DNA of 64,000 bases from Verrucomicrobiia bacterium. GTDB taxonomy: Bacteria; Verrucomicrobiota; Verrucomicrobiia; Verrucomicrobiales; Akkermansiaceae. The stretch spans positions 33,823 to 97,822 of the forward strand of contig JAUIJB010000004.1 of assembly GCA_030430455.1 (NCBI GenBank), in the 5' to 3' direction. The notes beneath the pieces are model-generated. The model saw nothing but the letters and a program-made list of their open reading frames with translations, was not told the DNA's origin and made no database searches. Position numbers and translations under genes: made by a program. Positions 8,874 to 18,464 of the stretch are shown one piece after another (position 1 is the first letter of the stretch; every line of letters begins with the position of its first letter).

Positions 8874-9560
8874 ATGATTGCCGATTGCCGATTTCTCGCC
8901 CGGCCCGGGGTTGTGGCGCTGGGAAGGGCCGTGCTGGCGACTCTCGCGACCGGGATCGGGCTGGCCGGCGGGATTCCGAAGATGGAGGAGAACCACCAGC
9001 TGCTCCGATCGACGCGGGTCGGCCCGGTGGAGTTCGAGCGGATCCATTTCGATGAGGCATTCGCGTGGCTCGAGTCCCGCTGGAAGGAGATCCATCCGGG
9101 CCGCGACTTTCCGGTCGCGGTTACCGACTTTGAGTTCGACTTTCCCCATGGCGAGCATGGGACGATCGTCACGCTGCGCCTCGCCAACCCGACGGCGTGG
9201 GACGCGCTGGACCACCTGGCATCGGCCTCGCGGCGTTCGATCCGGGTGGAGAACGGACTCGCCGGATTGGAAACCGCCTACCAGACGGTCGCGTCGAACC
9301 CGTGGTGGCCCGAGCTTCACGGGCCGTCGGAGGCGGTGCTGGGCAAGCTCGGAATCGGCCCGGCGTCCTCCGCCGAGGAAATTCATGCGGCCTACGGGAA
9401 GTATGATATTTGTTTCGACGCCTGGATGCCCGCCAGGATCGACGAGCAGGGGTGGCTGATCCTCACGGCACGGCGGTCCGAGCATCGCAAGATCGAGGGC
9501 CTCCACCATCTGCTGCGATCCGGCTTCTCGATTTCAAGGAACCCGCAACCCGGCAAGTGA
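8874..9560 (+). CDS. Hypothetical protein with secretin-type N-domain resemblance
   Basis: 228 residues in an open frame between two enzyme genes, starting 10 bases after the stop of the first and ending 14 bases before the next start. A hydrophobic stretch near residues 12-33 may be a signal peptide or anchor. The region VGPVEFERIHFDEAFAWLES to NPTAWDALDHLASASRRSIR vaguely resembles the STN/secretin short domain often found in verrucomicrobial proteins. The ATG lies inside a small GATTGCC tandem repeat, so the true start may be further in, such as the ATG of MEENHQL. Function unknown. Confidence 0.55.
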   Translation: MIADCRFLARPGVVALGRAVLATLATGIGLAGGIPKMEENHQLLRSTRVGPVEFERIHFDEAFAWLESRWKEIHPGRDFPVAVTDFEFDFPHGEHGTIVTLRLANPTAWDALDHLASASRRSIRVENGLAGLETAYQTVASNPWWPELHGPSEAVLGKLGIGPASSAEEIHAAYGKYDICFDAWMPARIDEQGWLILTARRSEHRKIEGLHHLLRSGFSISRNPQPGK

Positions 9561-9574
9561 AGCATCATCCAACC

Positions 9575-11002
9575 ATGAGCATGCAGATTCCCATCCTCCG
9601 CCTCGGGCGCGAATACGAGTCGTACGACCGGGTCGAGCTGGACCTCGGCGGCGGCCGCGGGCTGGTGACCCACACGGCGAACCCCGGCCTGATCCGCCGT
9701 GACCTGCTGCGCATCGGCGAGGCCAGGGCGGCGCTGGACGCGATCCCGGCGGAGACCCTGGCCGCATACTGCGAGAAGGCCGCGGAGCTCTTCATGGAGG
9801 CGGAGCTGCCGGTCGGCGACGGCCGCCAGTCGCCGCGCGAGTATGTCGAGTCGCTCTCCGCGCTGACCCGCCTGCCGTACTCGCTGGTGCGAATGAACAT
9901 GACGAAGATCCACGCCGCGATGTCGCAGGTGCGCACGGTGATCGGCGGGCTGACCCGGGGAATGCCGCTGGAGATCTTCGACCGCGGCCTGACCGAGCTC
10001 GGCGACCTGGCGGTGAACTATTTCCCCACCACCGACAGCCTCGGCGTGTCGCTGCCGAGCAACGCGCCGGCGGTCAACTCGCTGTGGATCCCGGCCCCGG
10101 TGATGAAGGTCCCGGTGCTGCTCAAGCCCGGGCGCGAGGACCCCTTCACTCCGCTGCGGATCGTCCAGGCGATGATTGCGGCCGGCTTCCCGCGGGAGGC
10201 CTTCGGCTTCTACCCGACGACCCACGAGGGCGGCGATACCCTGCTGACCACCTGCGGGCGGGGGATCGCCTTCGGCTCGGACGCGACGGTGAAGAAGTAC
10301 TCCGTCTTCCCGAGCATCTCGGTGCACGGCACCGGCCGCTCGAAGATCCTGATCGGCGAGGACCTGATCGACCGCTGGGAGGAGTTCCTGCCGGTGCTGG
10401 TCGAGTCGGTCTCGGCCAACGGCGGCCGCTCGTGCATCAACACCTCGGCGATCCTGGTGCCGCGGCACCGCGACGCCATCGCCGACGCCTTGGCGGCGGA
10501 GCTGGCGAAGATCGAGCCGCGGGCGCGCGACGACGAGCAGGCGCTCTTGTGCGGCTTCGCCAATGCGGCGCTGGCGGAGGGCATCGACGGGCGGATCGGG
10601 TCGCTGCTGAAGGAGGCGGGGGCGGAGGACTTCACGGCGCGGCACCGCGAGGGCCCGCGGCGGGTCGAGGCCTTTGACCAGGTCTACCTCCAGCCAACCC
10701 TGGTGGCCTGCAGCGACCCGGACCATCCGCTGGCCAACACCGAGTTCATGTTCCCCTACGCGAGCATCGTCGAGCTGCCGCAGGCCGCGATGCTCGGAAA
10801 GATCGGCCAGACCCTGGTCGTAAGCGCCATCACGGAGGATCCGGACTTCATCGCCGACCTGCTGCTGAGCCCCGACATCGAGCGCCTGAACCTCGGGCCC
10901 TACCCGACCAACCGGGTGCAGTGGGAACAGCCGCACGAGGGCAACCTGTTCGAGTTCCTCTACCACCGCCGGGCGATCCAGGGGGATGTCGCGGGTGTGT
11001 AG
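9575..11002 (+). CDS. Aldehyde dehydrogenase-superfamily acyl reductase, EhpG-like
   Basis: 475 residues from ATG 9575. A longer in-frame extension to 9410 is shadow coding over the previous gene. ALDH features include LPSNAPAVNSLWIPAPVMK near 160-178, the cofactor region GIAFGSDATVKKY, and the catalytic cysteine C287 in NGGRSCINTS. With an ANL adenylating enzyme just upstream, reduction of an acyl-adenylate or thioester to an aldehyde is the likely reaction, as inferred for the phenazine EhpF/EhpG pair, rather than aldehyde oxidation. It is a soluble cytoplasmic enzyme with a length typical of the superfamily. Confidence 0.75.
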   Translation: MSMQIPILRLGREYESYDRVELDLGGGRGLVTHTANPGLIRRDLLRIGEARAALDAIPAETLAAYCEKAAELFMEAELPVGDGRQSPREYVESLSALTRLPYSLVRMNMTKIHAAMSQVRTVIGGLTRGMPLEIFDRGLTELGDLAVNYFPTTDSLGVSLPSNAPAVNSLWIPAPVMKVPVLLKPGREDPFTPLRIVQAMIAAGFPREAFGFYPTTHEGGDTLLTTCGRGIAFGSDATVKKYSVFPSISVHGTGRSKILIGEDLIDRWEEFLPVLVESVSANGGRSCINTSAILVPRHRDAIADALAAELAKIEPRARDDEQALLCGFANAALAEGIDGRIGSLLKEAGAEDFTARHREGPRRVEAFDQVYLQPTLVACSDPDHPLANTEFMFPYASIVELPQAAMLGKIGQTLVVSAITEDPDFIADLLLSPDIERLNLGPYPTNRVQWEQPHEGNLFEFLYHRRAIQGDVAGV

Positions 11003-11224
11003 TCCATCCAGGCCGCTTCCCGGGACTCCGGGGACGGTTGTTGGAATGCTAGCGCGCCCCGAGCCTCTAATTTCCCGAACCAAGCGTGGTTCCGCCCAAT
11101 TTGGTTTCAACGCACGGAGGCCGCAGGCTTCGCAGACTTTCGCGGGTGGGGAAACCCGGCCGCGGGGGACCTGCGGGGCCTGCGGCCATCGCCATTCCCC
11201 GGGAGCCCGCCACAAGCCCACGAA
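11003..11224 (+). other. Intergenic region with small hairpin
   Basis: 222 bases without a convincing gene. A short inverted repeat GAACCA-AGCG-TGGTTC sits at 11077-11092, without a T-tract. The second half is GC-rich and contains several imperfect palindromes. It may carry a promoter for the alcohol dehydrogenase gene, but no clear site is visible. Confidence 0.35.
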
Positions 11225-12352
11225 ATGAACCCCTTCGAGACACGACCCAGCCCGCGCATCCTCTTCGGCGACGGCCGCCTGGCCGACCTGCCGGCGTGCG
11301 TGCGGGAGCTCGGCGCGTCGCGGCCGCTGCTGGTGACCGACCCGGGCATTGTCGCCGCCGGTCACGTCGGGCGGGCGGTCGACCTGCTGCGCGGGGCGGG
11401 CATCGGGGTCGAGGTCTTCGAGGGCGCCCACGTCAATCCCGCCGAATCCGACATCGAGGCCTGCCGCGCCTTCGCCGCCGAGCTCGCGCCGGACCTGATC
11501 ATCGGCCTCGGCGGTGGCAGCAGCATGGACACGGCGAAGGGCTGCAATTTCCTCCTCAACAATGGCGGCCGCATGGGCGACTACCGCGGCTACGGCCATG
11601 CGCGCGAGCCGATGCTGCCCTTCATCGCCGTGCCGACGACCGCCGGGACCGGCAGCGAGTGCCAGTCGTACGCGGTGGTGTCGCGCGACGGCAGTCATGA
11701 GAAGATGGCCTGCGGCGACCCCAAGGCGCTGGCTCGGGTGGCGATCCTCGACCCCGAGTTGACCGCCTCGCAGCCGCTCGCGGTGGCCCGCCTGACGGCC
11801 CTCGACGCGCTGAGCCACGCGGTCGAGTCGGCGGTCTGCACGCGGCGCAACCCGGTGTCGATCGCCTCCTCGCGCCAGGCCTTCCGCCTGATCAAGGGGG
11901 TGATCGGGGAAGTCATCGCCGGCGAGGCGGGGGCGGCCTCGCGCGGCCGGATGCTGCTGGGCGCGGCCATGGCCGGCTCGGCGATCGAGAACAGCATGCT
12001 CGGTGCGGCCCATGCCACGGCGAACCCGTTGACGGCGCGCTACGGCGTGCCCCACGGCCATGCGGTGGCGCGGATGCTGCCCGCGGTGGTGCGCTTCAAC
12101 ATGGCCGCGGCCGAGGCGGCGGCGACCTACCAGGAGTTCTCCGGCTGGCTCGGCCGTCCGCTCGACGAGTGGCTCGAGGAACTGGTGGCGGCGGCGCAGC
12201 TCGATCCCGTGATGGTGCCGCTGGAGGACTTCGGCGAGTTGGTCGGGCTGGCGATGGAACAATGGACCGGCCAGTTCAACCCGCGTCCGCTCGATCGCGA
12301 GGGCGTCGCCGAGCTCTACGGCGAGTTGGTGGTGAAGGAGGTGGGGGCATGA
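11225..12352 (+). CDS. Iron-containing (group III) alcohol dehydrogenase
   Basis: 375 residues. The NAD(P)-binding motif GLGGGSSMDTAKG is at 94-106, and PTTAGTGSE at 137-145 is the family signature. The four metal ligands expected from FucO-type enzymes are present: D194 and H198 in DALSHAVES, H263 in AAHATAN, and H277 in VPHGHA. It probably interconverts an aldehyde and an alcohol in the cytoplasm with NAD(P)H. Its position after the adenylating and acyl-reducing genes suggests the second reduction step, acid to aldehyde to alcohol. It overlaps the next gene by ATGA. Confidence 0.88.
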   Translation: MNPFETRPSPRILFGDGRLADLPACVRELGASRPLLVTDPGIVAAGHVGRAVDLLRGAGIGVEVFEGAHVNPAESDIEACRAFAAELAPDLIIGLGGGSSMDTAKGCNFLLNNGGRMGDYRGYGHAREPMLPFIAVPTTAGTGSECQSYAVVSRDGSHEKMACGDPKALARVAILDPELTASQPLAVARLTALDALSHAVESAVCTRRNPVSIASSRQAFRLIKGVIGEVIAGEAGAASRGRMLLGAAMAGSAIENSMLGAAHATANPLTARYGVPHGHAVARMLPAVVRFNMAAAEAAATYQEFSGWLGRPLDEWLEELVAAAQLDPVMVPLEDFGELVGLAMEQWTGQFNPRPLDREGVAELYGELVVKEVGA

Positions 12353-13545
12353 GGCGGCTGGCCTGGGTGATCCTGCTGGCGGCCTGCAGCCCGGAGGAGA
12401 AGGGCGGAGGGTCCGTCGGTGGCGCTGAAGCCGGTGCCGAGCCGAGGGCGTGGAACACCGTCGAGTGGACGGTGACCCGCGGTGGCGGCGGCCTCACCGG
12501 TCGCGTGTCCGACCCGCTCCCGAGGGCCCTTGAGCTCGCCTGGACCTACGAGGCCGTCGCCGGCGTCACGGCCGAGGCGGTGATCGGCGGGGGCCGGGTT
12601 TTCGTCGGCGATGTCACCGGGATGTTTCATGCCATCGACCTCGCGGACGGCGGCAAGCTGTGGGAGTTCGAGACCGGCGACAGCATCGAGGCCGCAGCCT
12701 GCCTGGCCGGCGGGCTGGTGATCTTCGGGTCGAACGACGGCTGGCTGCGCGCGCTCGAGCAGGACAGCGGCAAGCTGGTGTGGCAGGTCGAGGGCGAGGA
12801 CAAGTTCACCTCCGGGGCGAACCCGGTCGAAGTCGGCGGCGAGGACTGCCTGCTGGTGAACGGCTACGACGGCATCGCCCGCTGCCTGCGGCTCGCCGAC
12901 GGCTCGGTGGTCTGGGAATACCCGACCTCCAACTACATCAACGGCAGTCCGGCGGTGGTCGACGGCAAGTGGACCGTCTTCGGCGGCTGCGACGCGATGC
13001 TGCACTGGGTCGGGATCGGGGACGGCGAGCTGGAGGCATCGGTCGAGACCGAGGCCTACATCACCAGCACCGTGGCGACGCTCGGCGACCGGGTCTTCAG
13101 CGGCAACTACGCCAACCAGGTGGTCGCGGCCACGGCCGCCGAGGAGGCCCCGCTGTGGGTCTACACCGACCGCGATTTTCCGTTCTTCTCCGCCCCGGCG
13201 GTCGGCGAGGAGGCTGTGTTCATCGGCTCGCGGGACAAGGCGCTGCATGCGATCGGGCGCGACAGCGGCGAGGGACTCTGGAAATTTCCCACCGGGGGCC
13301 GGGTCGAGAGCTCGCCGCTGGTGTTTGACGACGCCGTGGTTTTCGGGTCGAGTGATGGCAGGCTGTACGCGCTCGACCCGGCCGACGGCAGCGAGATCCT
13401 CGCCGTCGACCTCGGCGAGGAGCTGGTCGCCGCCCCGGCCTTCGCGGGCGGCACGATCGTGATCGGGGGCGGCGACGGATCCGTCTTCGCCCTCGCGGAG
13501 GCCCACAGCGAGAACCCGGCGGAGCAGAGCCAGACGAAACCATGA
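12349..13545 (+). CDS. Lipoprotein with PQQ-like beta-propeller
   Basis: 398 residues from ATG 12349, which overlaps the previous stop. The short signal peptide ends in a lipobox LLAAC with Cys13. The mature part consists of about seven repeats with a PQQ-binding-like/BamB-like pattern: VFVGDVTGMFHAIDLADGGK, VIFGSNDGWLRALEQDSGK, FIGSRDKALHAIGRDSGEG, VFGSSDGRLYALDPADGSE. This predicts a membrane-anchored propeller on the periplasmic side. The dehydrogenase catalytic residues of true PQQ enzymes are not evident, so a scaffold or binding role is likely. It is coupled to the radical SAM gene downstream by a further ATGA overlap. Confidence 0.85.
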   Translation: MRRLAWVILLAACSPEEKGGGSVGGAEAGAEPRAWNTVEWTVTRGGGGLTGRVSDPLPRALELAWTYEAVAGVTAEAVIGGGRVFVGDVTGMFHAIDLADGGKLWEFETGDSIEAAACLAGGLVIFGSNDGWLRALEQDSGKLVWQVEGEDKFTSGANPVEVGGEDCLLVNGYDGIARCLRLADGSVVWEYPTSNYINGSPAVVDGKWTVFGGCDAMLHWVGIGDGELEASVETEAYITSTVATLGDRVFSGNYANQVVAATAAEEAPLWVYTDRDFPFFSAPAVGEEAVFIGSRDKALHAIGRDSGEGLWKFPTGGRVESSPLVFDDAVVFGSSDGRLYALDPADGSEILAVDLGEELVAAPAFAGGTIVIGGGDGSVFALAEAHSENPAEQSQTKP

Positions 13546-14864
13546 GTGACACGAAGACCGAAAAGAAAGGCGCCACCAGGGCGGGGAACTACTTCATCTC
13601 GAACTACCCGCCGTTCTCGTTCTGGTCCGACGAGGAGAACCGGCAGGTCGAGGAGGCGTACGCGCGCAAGCCGGAGGCCGATGTCGACCTCGGGGTCTAC
13701 CACCACATCCCCTTCTGCCGGCGGCGTTGCCACTTCTGCTACTTCCGCGTCTACACCGACAAGAACGCCGACGAGATCAAGCACTACCTCGACTGCACGA
13801 TGCGCGAGCTCGAGGACCTCGGTCGCCGCCCGCTGATGGAGGGCCGCAAGCCACGCTTCGTCTACTTCGGCGGCGGCACGCCCTCGTACCTTTCCGCCAA
13901 GCAGCTGGTCGAGCTGACCGACCGGATGAAGGCGGTGCTGCCGTGGGACGCGGCGGAAGAGGTCGCCTTCGAGTGCGAGCCGGGCACCCTGAACCCCGGC
14001 AAGCTGAGCGCCATCCGCGACATCGGCGTGACCCGCGTCAGCCTCGGCATCGAGAACTTCGACGACCGGATCCTCGAGATCAACGGCCGCGCCCACCGCA
14101 CCAAGGAGGTGTTCCGCGCCTACGAGCGCGCCAAGGCGGAGGAGTTCGAGCAGATCAACATCGACCTCATCGCCGGCATGCTCGAGGAGACCGAGGAGAA
14201 CTGGCGCCGCAACATCGAGCGCACCCTCGAGCTGCTTCCCGACAGCGTGACCATCTACCAGATGGAGATCCCGTACAACACGACGATCTACCGCGAGATG
14301 AAGGACAGCGGCAAGCTGGTGGCCCCGGTGGCCGACTGGGAGACCAAGCGGCGCTGGGTGCGCGAGGCCTTCGAGCAGCTCGAGTCCGCCGGCTACACGA
14401 TCAGCAGCGGCTACACCGCGGTGCTCGACCCGGAGCGGACCAAGTTCATCTACCGCGACTCGCTGTGGAGCGGGGCGGACCTGCTCGGGCTCGGCGTCGC
14501 CTCGTTCTCGCACGTCGCCGGGGTCCACTACCAGAACCTCACCGAGATCGGCGACTACACCGCGGCCATCGAGGCCGGCCGTCCGGCCCTCAAGCGCTCG
14601 CTCAAGACCACGCCGGAGGAGCGCATGATCCGCGAGTTCATCCTGCGCATGAAGCTCGGCCACGTCGAGGCGGGCGACTTCCGCGACAAGTTCGGCGTCG
14701 ACATCCTCGAGCGCTTCGCCGCGCCGCTCGGTGAGCTCCAGGACGAGGGACTGCTGCGGGTCGAGGACGGGCGGATCCTGCTCGATCGCGAGGGCCTGCT
14801 CTGTGTCGACAACCTGCTGCACGACTTTTTCCTGCCCCAGCACCAGACCGACCGGATCGTCTGA
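13542..14864 (+). CDS. HemN/HutW-family radical SAM protein
   Basis: 440 residues. The [4Fe-4S]/SAM motif is C59-x3-C63-x2-C66 in PFCRRRCHFCYF. It is followed by the HemN-type segments VYFGGGTPSYLSAKQL, ECEPGTLNPGKL, GVTRVSLGIENFDDRIL, and a C-terminal winged-helix-like region (EFILRMKLGHVEAGDF). The family includes HemW, HutW/ChuW (anaerobic heme opening) and class C radical SAM methyltransferases or cyclopropanases. True HemN substrate residues cannot be confirmed. Because it is co-translated with the beta-propeller lipoprotein and lies in the same string as the carboxylate-reduction genes, a biosynthetic modification is as plausible as heme metabolism. Confidence 0.85.
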   Translation: MSDTKTEKKGATRAGNYFISNYPPFSFWSDEENRQVEEAYARKPEADVDLGVYHHIPFCRRRCHFCYFRVYTDKNADEIKHYLDCTMRELEDLGRRPLMEGRKPRFVYFGGGTPSYLSAKQLVELTDRMKAVLPWDAAEEVAFECEPGTLNPGKLSAIRDIGVTRVSLGIENFDDRILEINGRAHRTKEVFRAYERAKAEEFEQINIDLIAGMLEETEENWRRNIERTLELLPDSVTIYQMEIPYNTTIYREMKDSGKLVAPVADWETKRRWVREAFEQLESAGYTISSGYTAVLDPERTKFIYRDSLWSGADLLGLGVASFSHVAGVHYQNLTEIGDYTAAIEAGRPALKRSLKTTPEERMIREFILRMKLGHVEAGDFRDKFGVDILERFAAPLGELQDEGLLRVEDGRILLDREGLLCVDNLLHDFFLPQHQTDRIV

Positions 14865-14877
14865 GCCGTGGCCGGGA

Positions 14878-14900
14878 AATCCCCCCGGGTCCGGGGGATT
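14878..14900 (+). terminator. Hairpin after the radical SAM gene
   Basis: A strong GC stem, AATCCCCC pairing with GGGGGATT around a short GGGTCC loop, begins 13 bases after the stop codon. There is no T-tract, so it may be a rho-independent-like or RNA-stabilising hairpin. It separates this gene string from the ExbB operon. Confidence 0.45.
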
Positions 14901-14986
14901 CGCGGCCGCCGGGCCTGCCGGCAGGGGCGGAAGGTCGGGAAATTCCCGGACTGGCCAAGTGCCGCCGGGCATTCTAGCGTCCCGCG

Positions 14987-15679
14987 ATGCCCACTGAATT
15001 CTTCGATCCCGCCGGCCTCCTCGAGAAGGGGGGACTGGTGATCTGGCTGCAGCTCGGGCTGGCCTTCTTCGGCGTGGTGTTCGTGATTGAGCGGATGTTC
15101 TTCTTCCACCGCGCCCGGATCAATGTCGGCGACCTGCTCGTCGGGCTCTCCAACCACGTCCGCCGCAAGGCCTATGCCGAGGCGATGCACGAGGCGGCCC
15201 GCGCGCCCGGGCCGGTGGCGCGGGTCAGCCACGCGATCCTGTTCCGCCACGACCTCGACCGCTCCGACCTGCGCGACGTCGCCCAGGAGGCGGGCCAGAT
15301 GGAGGTCCCGCGGATCGAGAAGAACATCCGGGCGATCCTGGCGGTGGCGCTGCTGGCGCCGCTCACCGGGATGCTCGGCACGGTCATCGGCCTGTCCGAG
15401 ACCTTCCAGCAAATGACGGCGCGCGGCGGCTACGCCGGACCCGGCGAACTCTCGGCGGGGGTTTTCGAGGCGCTGATCACCACCGCCTTCGGCCTGATCG
15501 TCGCCATCCCGGCCTACCTGTTCTACCTGTATTTCCTCGGCCGGGCGAAGCGCCTGTTCCACCGCATCGAGCGGACCGGGATCGAGATGGTGAACATCAT
15601 CTGCGACGCCCGCTCGGACACCGGGATCGTCTCGATACGCGATGAGATCGAGTCACGCGGGAGGGAGAAGAAGGGATGA
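14987..15679 (+). CDS. exbB: MotA/TolQ/ExbB proton channel family protein
   Basis: 230 residues with three predicted membrane helices: near 15-36 (GLVIWLQLGLAFFGVVFVIE), near 118-140 (AILAVALLAPLTGMLGTVIGL) and near 160-185 (FEALITTAFGLIVAIPAYLF). The last two carry the conserved ExbB/TolQ Pro, Gly and Thr pattern. Such channels pair with ExbD/TolR to convert the proton motive force into mechanical work on outer-membrane transporters or envelope complexes. The gene overlaps exbD by ATGA. No TonB gene is seen nearby. Confidence 0.88.
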   Translation: MPTEFFDPAGLLEKGGLVIWLQLGLAFFGVVFVIERMFFFHRARINVGDLLVGLSNHVRRKAYAEAMHEAARAPGPVARVSHAILFRHDLDRSDLRDVAQEAGQMEVPRIEKNIRAILAVALLAPLTGMLGTVIGLSETFQQMTARGGYAGPGELSAGVFEALITTAFGLIVAIPAYLFYLYFLGRAKRLFHRIERTGIEMVNIICDARSDTGIVSIRDEIESRGREKKG

Positions 15680-16098
15680 AGCTCCACAGCACGCTGCCAC
15701 AGCGCCCGGGGTTCATGAACGTGATCCCCGCCTTCGACCTGTTCGCCCTGCTGCTGGTGTTCTTCCTGCTCGGGCCCTCGTTCCTCAGCCAGTCGGGCGT
15801 GGCGGTCGAGTTGCCGGTGTCGCGCTTCGGCGTCGATCGCGACGCCGACGCCAGCGTGGTCACCCTGACCCCGGGAAATCCCCCGGTCATCTGGCTCGAC
15901 CGCGAGCGGGTCGACCTGAGGCGGCTGGTCGTCGCCTTGCGTGAGCGGCGCGAGGCGAGCGAGGGGGTGCCGACGCTGCTGCTGCGCAGTGACCGCAGCA
16001 TCGAGGCCGGTCTCGAGCGCCAGGTCGCCGAGAAGGCCCTCCAGCAGGGTTACCGGGTGATCCTGGTCGGGCGCAATCCGGAGGCGGGGAGCGAGTGA
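15676..16098 (+). CDS. exbD: ExbD/TolR-family protein
   Basis: 140 residues with a single N-terminal membrane helix (FMNVIPAFDLFALLLVFFLL). The helix contains the conserved Asp of the proton pathway, in the context IPAFDL. The periplasmic domain (VDLRRLVVALRERR, TLLLRSDRSIEAGL) fits the ExbD fold. Its start overlaps exbB and its stop overlaps the next gene, so the four genes 14987-17101 form one translationally coupled operon. Confidence 0.85.
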   Translation: MKLHSTLPQRPGFMNVIPAFDLFALLLVFFLLGPSFLSQSGVAVELPVSRFGVDRDADASVVTLTPGNPPVIWLDRERVDLRRLVVALRERREASEGVPTLLLRSDRSIEAGLERQVAEKALQQGYRVILVGRNPEAGSE

Positions 16099-16862
16099 TG
16101 TTCCGGTCGCGCAAACGCCTCCGCGAGAAGGACCGCGACTGCGGCCTGATGTTCCACTGGCGCCACCCGGTGAGCGAGGTGAGCCCGCTGGCGGCGGCCG
16201 CCGTGCTGGCCGGCCTGCTCGCCGTGGGTGTCGCCGCGACGGTCCGGGTCCGCGTCGGTGAGGGGGTCGTGCGCAGCCGTCCGGTGGGCAAGCTGCTCCT
16301 CGTCGAGGACGGTGCCGCCGCCTCCTACCTCGAGCGCGAGGCCCGCGAGCGCGGTCCCTTCCCGTTTCGCTGGCAGCGCGAGGAGGATGCCACCTACCGC
16401 AAGCAACTCGAAATCGCCATGCGCCGGGTCGGCCGCGGTGGCGTGGACTACCGTCCGAGCCTGGTCCCGGTCGAGGTCGCTGCCGGCGGGGCGAGCGCGG
16501 ACCCGGTCCCCGCGGGCGGCCTGCCACCCTTGCCGCGCCGCGGCGAGGCGCCGGCGGTCGCCGCCGGGAACCCTGCCCACCTCGGCCTGTTCGTGGTCCG
16601 CTCGGGCTCGCTGCTGGCGCTCGAGGTGCCCGATCTGGCCGATTCGGTGAAGCTGGACCCGGAGATCGTCGGGCGACGCTTCCTGCTCGAGCACGACCGC
16701 GCCGGGCGGATCCGCCGGGTGATCCCGTGGGAACCCCGCGAGGTCTCCCCGGCGGTCATGAAGTGGCTCGGCAGCTGCACCGTCACGCTGGACGCCGATG
16801 ACGGCGGGGTCGGGGTGGGCGATGAGGGCTGGCTGATGGTGGAAACCCGCATGGAGCGATGA
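16098..16862 (+). CDS. Single-span membrane protein of unknown function in the ExbBD operon
   Basis: 254 residues from ATG 16098; a GTG at 16095 is an alternative. There is a cytoplasmic basic head, one helix near residues 29-50 (SPLAAAAVLAGLLAVGVAAT), then a periplasmic region with no recognised domain. It sits where a TonB-like or TolA-like transmitter would be expected, but no TonB C-terminal signature is apparent. The low-complexity stretch around 120-150 is rich in Gly, Ala and Pro. The stop overlaps the next start. Function unknown; a partner of the ExbB/ExbD motor is inferred from position only. Confidence 0.65.
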   Translation: MFRSRKRLREKDRDCGLMFHWRHPVSEVSPLAAAAVLAGLLAVGVAATVRVRVGEGVVRSRPVGKLLLVEDGAAASYLEREARERGPFPFRWQREEDATYRKQLEIAMRRVGRGGVDYRPSLVPVEVAAGGASADPVPAGGLPPLPRRGEAPAVAAGNPAHLGLFVVRSGSLLALEVPDLADSVKLDPEIVGRRFLLEHDRAGRIRRVIPWEPREVSPAVMKWLGSCTVTLDADDGGVGVGDEGWLMVETRMER

Positions 16863-17101
16863 TCGAACTGAACCTCGGTGAGCTGGCGGTGGCGGTGATC
16901 GGCGTGGCGATGGTCCTGGTGGTCTACTTCGAGTGGGTCTCCCGCTGGACCCACGCCAACGCCCGGCGCCGCGCCGCACGCAAGCGGATGGTCTGTCGGC
17001 TCTGCCTCGCCGTGTTTTCCAACCCGGGCAACGGGAAAACCGCGGATTGCCCGGTCTGCGGGGCCCGCACCGACTGCCGCGGGCCGTCGGCGCTTGGATG
17101 A
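16859..17101 (+). CDS. Small membrane protein with zinc-ribbon motif
   Basis: 80 residues: an N-terminal helix (LAVAVIGVAMVLVVYFEW), a basic linker (ANARRRAARKR), and a zinc ribbon with two CxxC pairs, CRLC and CPVC, 18-20 residues apart. It is translationally coupled to the preceding gene. Short membrane-anchored ribbons of this type usually act as adaptors. No specific family recognised. Confidence 0.7.
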   Translation: MIELNLGELAVAVIGVAMVLVVYFEWVSRWTHANARRRAARKRMVCRLCLAVFSNPGNGKTADCPVCGARTDCRGPSALG

Positions 17102-17183
17102 GGCTTGCCACCACGCGGGAGAGCCCTTAAGCAGCCGAAACTTTACGCGAGACTTCGAAACTCCCTCACATCCAGCGAAGAAC

Positions 17184-18431
<1,248 letters not shown>

Positions 18432-18464
18432 GGCCCCGGAAACCCGCCACCGAACGACCACGTC

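Noticed and set aside
9392..12262. A 956-codon minus-strand frame opposite the ALDH and ADH genes
   Set aside because: Same reason: antisense to two genes with intact active sites, and no recognisable domain.
11225..12352. Loss of a metal ligand in the alcohol dehydrogenase (LPAVVRFN lacks a His)
   Set aside because: On recounting, the ligands expected from FucO are D194, H198, H263 and H277, all present; the residue in LPAVV is not a ligand.
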